Of a DNA stretch of 64,000 nt, positions 59,393 through 64,000 are shown piece by piece. Numbering within the stretch: the stretch's first letter is position 1; each line of letters opens with the position of its first letter. The notes below the pieces were generated by a model. It saw nothing but the letters and a program-made list of their open reading frames with translations, did no database searches and was not told the DNA's origin. The DNA is taken from positions 1-64,000 of the forward strand of contig MOEB01000018.1 of assembly GCA_001939945.1 (NCBI GenBank), in the 5' to 3' direction. Both the position numbers and the translations under genes were made by a program. The stretch is from Aerophototrophica crusticola. GTDB lineage: Bacteria; Pseudomonadota; Alphaproteobacteria; Azospirillales; Azospirillaceae.

Positions 59393-59902
59393 ATGCTCGG
59401 GTACCGTCCAAAGGGACGGGACCGTGGATGGGTGCAGATCGTGTTGCCCGAGCAGACACTCCAGGAAGACAGGCCCGCGGCCGCCCTGGCCGATTATCCG
59501 ACCCTCGACGCCAAGCTGGTGGCCTGCTGGCAGGCGGCGCTCAATACCGACGACCCGGATGAAAGCCACCGCTGGGTCGCCATGGCGGAATGGCTGTCCA
59601 ATCGGGACGACCCCCTCCGCCCCAACCCCAAGGGCCCCCACCCGGGGGAACGGCGGCGCTTCCCCCGCGTGCCCGTGCGCAGCCCGGCTCTGCTGACCGT
59701 GGGCAGCCTGCTGCTGCGGGGGGAGACGGTGAACCTGTCCCGCACCGGCGCCTGTATCGCCGTCACCGGGCCGGAGGGGCTGGCCGTGGGCGACCAGGGG
59801 ATCGTCAGCGTCCAGGGCTGGGTGGAGGACCGCGCGGCGGAGGTGGTGGACATCAGCCCCGGCCAGGTCCGCCTCGCTTTCTTCGGCAGCCGCAAGCGGT
59901 AG
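59393..59902 (+). CDS. PilZ-domain protein
   Basis: The 169-residue protein has a C-terminal PilZ domain (about 85-165) with the two c-di-GMP binding motifs: 'RRRFPRVPVR' (RxxxR) and 'VNLSRTGACI' (N/DxSxxG). The N-terminal 80 residues are not recognised. It probably senses c-di-GMP made by enzymes such as the GGDEF regulator in this window. It begins 38 nt after tRNA-Arg; internal GTG codons around 59429 are alternative starts. Confidence 0.88.
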   Translation: MLGYRPKGRDRGWVQIVLPEQTLQEDRPAAALADYPTLDAKLVACWQAALNTDDPDESHRWVAMAEWLSNRDDPLRPNPKGPHPGERRRFPRVPVRSPALLTVGSLLLRGETVNLSRTGACIAVTGPEGLAVGDQGIVSVQGWVEDRAAEVVDISPGQVRLAFFGSRKR

Positions 59903-59959
59903 GGCGTGTTTCCGGGGACCGGAGGCCAAGCTACGGCACCCGACCCTTGAAGGTACGCG

Positions 59960-60676
59960 TCAAGCGTTCTCCGCCGCCCAGTGCCGGCGGAAGGCGTTGG
60001 CCGCCTCATGCGCCGCCCTTGTCGGCTCGGGCAGGCGGTACTTCGTGCAGCAGCGCAAGACGAGGTCGGGTGCCGCGGCCGGGCCGACCTTGTGCCCGAT
60101 CGAGACATAGAGCGGAGCCACCCTGTCCTTGCTGCGCAGGACGGTGCCGATCTCCCGCCCGTTCCAGGACAGCGGCACCGTGGCGCCCTTTGCCGGCGGA
60201 AGCTCCCCCGCCGGGTGCCCCACCAGGATGCTCTTGGCCACGCCGATGGTGGGCAGGCCCAGCAGCACGCCCAGGTGGGCGGCGATGCCCAGCCCGCGCG
60301 GGTGGCTGACCCCGTGCCCGTCCACCAGCACCAGGTCCGGCCGTTCCGGCAGCCCGGCAAAGGCCGCCACCAGGGCCGGAACCTCCCGGAATCCCAGGAA
60401 ACCCGGCACATAGGGGATGGGGGCCACCCGCATGGCCGTGGCGGTGGCCCTGGGCTTCAGGCTCCCCGCGTCCAGCAGCACCACGGCGGCGAACACCCGG
60501 CCCGTGGGGTCGCGGGGGAAGTTGCTTACATCCACCCCAGCCACGGTGCGCACGGGGCCCGGCGGCCCCTCCGCCACCACCCGCCGCGCCAGTTCCCGCT
60601 GCACCGCCGCCGCCTGCTTCAGGTCGGTGGGCGCCAGCCAGTCGGCGGGGATGTCGGGGGCGAGGGGGAACTCCAT
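59960..60676 (-). CDS. nfi: Endonuclease V
   Basis: This is a 238-residue deoxyinosine-specific endonuclease: catalytic Asp49 in 'VAGVDVSNF', the wedge 'PYVPGFLGFREVPAL', and 'LVDGHGVSHPRGLG' with the second acidic residue. 'LPTIGVAKSILVG' and 'VGHKVG'-like ends complete the fold. It cuts DNA one base 3' of hypoxanthine (deaminated adenine). It stands alone between the PilZ gene and an unknown gene. Confidence 0.95.
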   Translation of the reverse strand: MEFPLAPDIPADWLAPTDLKQAAAVQRELARRVVAEGPPGPVRTVAGVDVSNFPRDPTGRVFAAVVLLDAGSLKPRATATAMRVAPIPYVPGFLGFREVPALVAAFAGLPERPDLVLVDGHGVSHPRGLGIAAHLGVLLGLPTIGVAKSILVGHPAGELPPAKGATVPLSWNGREIGTVLRSKDRVAPLYVSIGHKVGPAAAPDLVLRCCTKYRLPEPTRAAHEAANAFRRHWAAENA

Positions 60677-60740
60677 GGGGGCCTCAGGGGTGACGGGGCC
60701 CCGGTGGAATAGCGCCGAGGGGCGCCGGGTTCCACCCCGG

Positions 60741-61739
60741 TCACTGCGGGGCCTTCCTGGCCTTGGCCTGGGCCTCGTACTTGTCCATGGCCATCATCAT
60801 CATGTCGGCGATCAGCTCCTTCGGCAGGGCCGCGGACCCGCCGGGGGGCCAGGCCTGTGGCTGTGTCGCCGGAGCCTCCGCCGCCGCGTCCGTCGCCGCC
60901 GTCTGCGGGGGCGCCTGGGGGGCGGGATTAGGGGCCATTGGCCGGGGCGTGACGCTGGCCCGCTCCAACGTCGCCGCCTGGGCGGGGCCGCTGGGCAGCA
61001 GGGGCTTCGGGCGGACGCTGCCGTCCACCGGGGCCTGCCGGTACTGGGCCAGGCCCTTGCCCTGGTTCGGGCCGCTTTCCCGCGCCGCCGGGGTGCCCAT
61101 GGCGGCCAGCACGTTGGCCTCCGCCCCGTCGCCCGGGCTTGGCAGGGTGGCTGCCGCGGCGCCGGGCAGGCCGGCGGCGGCCATGGCGGCGGCGCTGGCG
61201 CCGGGGGTCTTGCGCAACTCCTCCACCTGCCGGGCCTGGATCGGCTGGGCAAGTCCTGCCGGGTCCGCCTGCGCCACCTGGGTGGGGCGGGGGGCGGTGA
61301 CGGTGAAGGGGTCGTCCTCCGCCGGGTCCGGGGCCGCCCGCCCGCCCGGCCGCGTGTCGATGCCGACGACGCTGGCCAGGTGCCCGACCGCGTCATTGCC
61401 CGTGTGGTGGGCCAGGGCCTGGTCCGCCGCCGCCACGGCCAGCCCGATGGGCCCGAAGAACAGGGCGCTGCCCGCCATCTGGGCCGCCGGCTTGATGGTG
61501 TCGCCGGTGATCGCCTGATAGGCCTTGTTGACCAGGGGGATGTGCTGCAACGGGTTCACCACGTCCAGCAGGTCCCAGAAGGACATGCCCTCGTCCTTGC
61601 CCGATTTGGTCGGCTTGGCCTCGGCCACCCCGGTCTCCATGCCCACGGGCGCCGCCCCCGCCGCCTCACGCCACTGCGCCTCCGGCAGGGCAGTGCGGCC
61701 CTGGGGACGGTTGAGCTGGTGCTGGATACCCATGGACAT
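60741..61739 (-). CDS. Unknown protein with a hydrophobic NPLQHIP-type domain
   Basis: I do not recognise the function of this 332-residue protein. A polar N-terminus (1-50) precedes 'FWDLLDVVNPLQHIPLVNKA' and 'SALFFGPIGLAVAAAD' (about 52-105), a conserved-looking amphipathic segment. A long Pro/Ala/Gln-rich disordered region (about 120-310) follows, then a short C-terminal helix rich in Met ('ADMMMMAMDKYEAQAKARK'). No signal peptide is seen. GGAGG seven bases before ATG 61739 supports the start. Membrane association is possible. Confidence 0.8.
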   Translation of the reverse strand: MSMGIQHQLNRPQGRTALPEAQWREAAGAAPVGMETGVAEAKPTKSGKDEGMSFWDLLDVVNPLQHIPLVNKAYQAITGDTIKPAAQMAGSALFFGPIGLAVAAADQALAHHTGNDAVGHLASVVGIDTRPGGRAAPDPAEDDPFTVTAPRPTQVAQADPAGLAQPIQARQVEELRKTPGASAAAMAAAGLPGAAAATLPSPGDGAEANVLAAMGTPAARESGPNQGKGLAQYRQAPVDGSVRPKPLLPSGPAQAATLERASVTPRPMAPNPAPQAPPQTAATDAAAEAPATQPQAWPPGGSAALPKELIADMMMMAMDKYEAQAKARKAPQ

Positions 61740-62051
61740 GGCGGACCTCCTGGCTGGGCGGAGGTTCTGCAACCCGCGTGCCAGGACGGGAGAGATGCGG
61801 CGTCAGGCACTTGCACGCCGGATGTCACAGGGCGCAAGCCGGGCTGGGCGGAATCTGCCGGGCATTCCCGTTCCCTCTCCTTGGGGAGAGGGTGGACCGG
61901 CCGTCAGGCCGGGCCGGGTGAGGGAGGTGGGCGTAAAGACCAACGCAAACCCACCCGTGTCGAGGAACCCGTCCCCCTCATCCGGCGCTGGCGCACCACC
62001 CCCGGGTCAAGTCCGGGGCAGGCTTTCTCCCCAGGGAGAAGGAAACGGGGC
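61740..62051. repeat. 312-nt intergenic region with a large palindrome
   Basis: Arms at 61867-61892 and 62023-62049 are inverted copies built of CCCGTTCCCTCTCC and GGAGAAGGAAACGGG words. Each arm contains a GGGGAGA/TCTCCCC hairpin, and further GC-rich repeats lie between. No gene is visible. The element is related in vocabulary to the one at 58.1 kb. Confidence 0.7.
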
Positions 62052-63191
62052 TCAAAACAAATGCCCCGACCGCTCCGCCTTCGCCCGCAGGTAGGCCTCG
62101 TTGTGGCCGTTCGACGGGAAGACATGGGGCACGCGTTCCACCACCTCCACGCCCCAGCGGGCCAGCTGGGCCATCTTATCCGGGTTGTTGGTCAGCAGGC
62201 GGACCCTGGCGAAGCCCAGCCCCTTCAGCATGCTGGCCGCGGGCAGGTAGACCCGCTCGTCCGCGTCGAAGCCCAGGGCGGTGTTGGCGTCCACCGTGTC
62301 CAGCCCGCCATCCTGCAGCCTGTAGGCGCGCAGCTTGTTCAGCAGGCCGATGCCGCGCCCTTCCTGGGCCAGGTACAGCAGCACGCCGCTGCCGGCGGTG
62401 GCGATCTCCTGGATGGCGCCGCGCAGCTGGGGGCCGCAGTCGCAGCGCAAGGACCCCAGCAGGTCGCCGGTGAAGCACTCGGAATGCAGCCGGGCCAGCA
62501 CCGGCTCCCCCGGCGCAGGCTCACCGATGACGATGGCCAGGTGCTCCGGCCCGCCGTCGCTGGGGCGAAAGGCGACGATGCGGGTCTGTTCAGCGTCCAG
62601 CAGCGGCACGCTGGCCTCCACCACGCGGTAAAGCGTGCTGGCCGACTGGCGGCGATAGTCGCAGACCTGGGCGGCCGTCACGGCCATCAGGTCGTGGCGC
62701 TTGGCGAAGGCCTGGGCGTCCTGGCCCTTTGGCAGGGGGGCCACCACGGTGGCGGGCAGCAGCCGGGCCAGCTTGGCCAGCAGGGTGGCCGCCGCCTCCG
62801 CCGCGTTCTCCGACAGGGCGCTGGCCACGGCGCGGGGGCGGTCGGTGCCGGTGCCCTGGGTGGGGTCCGCCAGTTCCCGCGCCAGCTCCGCCGTCAGCCC
62901 GCCGGGGGCGGACAGCAGCACCGGCTGGCCGGCGGGCAGGTCGAATCCCAGGGCCCGGGCGCGGTTGCCGCTCACCGCCAGGGACGGGGTGCCGGCGCCA
63001 AGGGATGACAGCTGGTTCAGCCCCTGGTTCGTCGCGCTCTCCGCCGCCAGCACGATCAGGGCACGGCCATCCTCGCCCGCCAGCACCACCGGCTCCCCGC
63101 GCCGCAGCTCGGACAGGGCCCTGTCCACGGCGCGCTGGGACACCCGGTCCAGGGGGCGGGCAAGGTCGGTGGGGGCGAATTCCAGTGGCAT
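62052..63191 (-). CDS. ribA: GTP cyclohydrolase II with degenerate RibB-like N-terminal half
   Basis: This 379-residue protein is a RibA with an extra N-terminal half. The C-terminal GTP cyclohydrolase II (about 190-375) has the zinc cysteines in 'HSECFTGDLLGSLRCDCG', 'LYLAQEGRGIGLLNKLRAY' and 'LLTNNPDKMAQL'. The first 180 residues fold-match DHBP synthase ('ALSELRRGEPVVLAGEDGR') but lack its acidic active-site signature. It starts riboflavin synthesis from GTP. The start may be 63191 or 63200; the latter overlaps the upstream gene's stop codon. Confidence 0.85.
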   Translation of the reverse strand: MPLEFAPTDLARPLDRVSQRAVDRALSELRRGEPVVLAGEDGRALIVLAAESATNQGLNQLSSLGAGTPSLAVSGNRARALGFDLPAGQPVLLSAPGGLTAELARELADPTQGTGTDRPRAVASALSENAAEAAATLLAKLARLLPATVVAPLPKGQDAQAFAKRHDLMAVTAAQVCDYRRQSASTLYRVVEASVPLLDAEQTRIVAFRPSDGGPEHLAIVIGEPAPGEPVLARLHSECFTGDLLGSLRCDCGPQLRGAIQEIATAGSGVLLYLAQEGRGIGLLNKLRAYRLQDGGLDTVDANTALGFDADERVYLPAASMLKGLGFARVRLLTNNPDKMAQLARWGVEVVERVPHVFPSNGHNEAYLRAKAERSGHLF

Positions 63192-63192
63192 G

Positions 63193-63948
63193 CTACCCAT
63201 GGTCCGGTCCGTCTGCGGCGGGACTGCCGTGCCGGACCAGCCAGACGGTATCCACCGCGAAAGAGAAAAGCAAAAGCGCAAGCGCTGCACCCGCCGCAAG
63301 CCCGGTCAGCGGCGGTTCCACCACCGGGGCCAGGCCGGCGGCCAGCACGGCCACCTGCACCACGCAGATCACCCGCCGCCGCTGGCTGAAGGGCAAGGGC
63401 GCCGCCAGCCTGGGCCATACCCGGCCCGCCAGCACGAACAGGTGCCGCAACAGGCCCAGCAGCAGCACCCAGGGCCCCGCCTCCCCCCAGCGCCACAGCA
63501 GCAGCGCCAGCACCAGGGTCAGCAGCGTGTCCAGCTCCATGTCGAAGCGGGCGCCATAGGGGCTGGCCACGTCCCGCCGCCGGGCCAGCCATCCATCCAC
63601 CCCATCCAGGGCCAGGGCGATGACGGCCGTCACACACAAGCCCCAGGCGACGGCAGGCGCCACCGGCCCCACCGCCAGGAACCCGGCCAGCAGGCTGGCC
63701 ATGCCGCCGCGCAGCAGCGTCACCCGGTTCGCCGGCCCCCAGGGCCGCCGGTGGGCCTCCAGCCCCGACAGGGCATAGGCGGCGACGAAGGCGAAGGCCG
63801 CCAGGCTGGCCAGCGGCAGGGTGGGCGGCAGGCCCAGCCCCAGGCTCAAGCCCGCGCCCACGGCCGCCAACAGCACCCCGGCGACGGCCAGGGACCTTGT
63901 GACCTCACGGCGAAGGTGGGGCAGGGGGACGGGCAGGGCGAAATCCAT
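63193..63948 (-). CDS. CDP-alcohol phosphatidyltransferase family protein
   Basis: This 251-residue membrane protein has about six helices and the CDP-alcohol signature 'ALDGVDGWLARRRD' with 'GARFDMELD' completing the D-x2-DG-x2-AR-x8-G-x3-D-x3-D pattern. It couples a CDP-activated lipid or alcohol to an acceptor in phospholipid or glycolipid synthesis; the acceptor is unknown. It ends just before, or overlapping, the RibA start. ATG at 63948 is used; the frame upstream begins with TTG. Confidence 0.87.
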   Translation of the reverse strand: MDFALPVPLPHLRREVTRSLAVAGVLLAAVGAGLSLGLGLPPTLPLASLAAFAFVAAYALSGLEAHRRPWGPANRVTLLRGGMASLLAGFLAVGPVAPAVAWGLCVTAVIALALDGVDGWLARRRDVASPYGARFDMELDTLLTLVLALLLWRWGEAGPWVLLLGLLRHLFVLAGRVWPRLAAPLPFSQRRRVICVVQVAVLAAGLAPVVEPPLTGLAAGAALALLLFSFAVDTVWLVRHGSPAADGPDHG

Positions 63949-64000
63949 GCACCCCAAGGTGATATCGGCCCCGCCGCCGACAACCCCGGCCTTTCGGGAT

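Noticed and set aside
60417-63008. An 863-codon open frame on the plus strand
   Set aside because: It lies opposite endonuclease V, the unknown gene and ribA, and even runs through an intergenic palindrome. Low-complexity composition marks it as spurious.

Overview
The window is very GC-rich chromosomal DNA (about 70% GC by eye) that is almost fully coding. The gene set points to an alphaproteobacterium, most likely Rhodospirillales and close to the Azospirillaceae. Pointers are a three-gene petABC bc1 operon with separate cytochrome b and c1, a long leader in front of a group IV ornithine decarboxylase (the position of the alphaproteobacterial speF motif), a RebB-type R-body gene, a stand-alone bactofilin/M23 pair and a DUF1285-Nudix pair next to a moxR/DUF58/DUF4159 operon. 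The family call is an inference from gene content. No prophage, insertion sequence, CRISPR array or plasmid function is visible.

Layout. 1-1.5 kb: a two-component cluster on the minus strand (LuxR-type regulator, HisKA-like protein, truncated PAS protein). 1.6-4.0 kb: two DUF4398 lipoproteins and a metallo-beta-lactamase-fold hydrolase. 4.2-8.8 kb: RNA modification genes (RlmI-like, RsmC-like, RsuA), a DUF4160/DUF2442 pair and a TauE/SafE exporter. 8.9-10.6 kb: solitary rebB, a GerW-like gene and a VapBC-type pair. 10.7-14.2 kb: purB, nat, a Sel1-repeat protein and tRNA-Gln. 14.4-17.5 kb: degenerate EAL protein, TspO and an unknown protein. 17.9-20.8 kb: cysTWA sulfate transporter without a binding protein. 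21-25.9 kb: M23 peptidase, bactofilin, alkyltransferase, fatty acid hydroxylase, DUF924. 26-28.7 kb: petABC. 29-33.4 kb: trmL, hemF, histidine phosphatase, GGDEF regulator, CCA-adding enzyme. 33.9-42.1 kb: the moxR/DUF58/BatA-DUF4159 operon, with DUF1285 and Nudix genes divergent from it. 42.1-43.4 kb: ccmAB. 44.4-46.9 kb: the ornithine decarboxylase leader and gene, and a TorF porin. 47-53.1 kb: patatin, flagellar-rod-like protein, PEP-CTERM protein, coaBC-dut, Rrf2 regulator and cysK. 53.3-57.2 kb: nadABC with two tandem palindromic operators. 57.3-64 kb: two NAD(P)-dependent enzymes, tRNA-Arg, PilZ protein, endonuclease V, an unknown protein, a RibA with a degenerate RibB-like half and a CDP-alcohol phosphatidyltransferase.

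The most unusual material lies between genes. A roughly 135-nt string of five hairpins occurs twice, directly after the stop codons of the ornithine decarboxylase and cysK genes, in opposite orientations. Its two variable hairpins differ by compensatory base changes, so the fold rather than the sequence is kept. Three large nested palindromes built from CACGGA/CACGAACA-type words lie at 24.0, 33.5 and 43.5 kb. A strong minus-strand terminator at 43.9 kb has no gene feeding it, which suggests an unannotated RNA. Five other palindromic intergenic repeats are also present, one of them inside the nadBC transcript.
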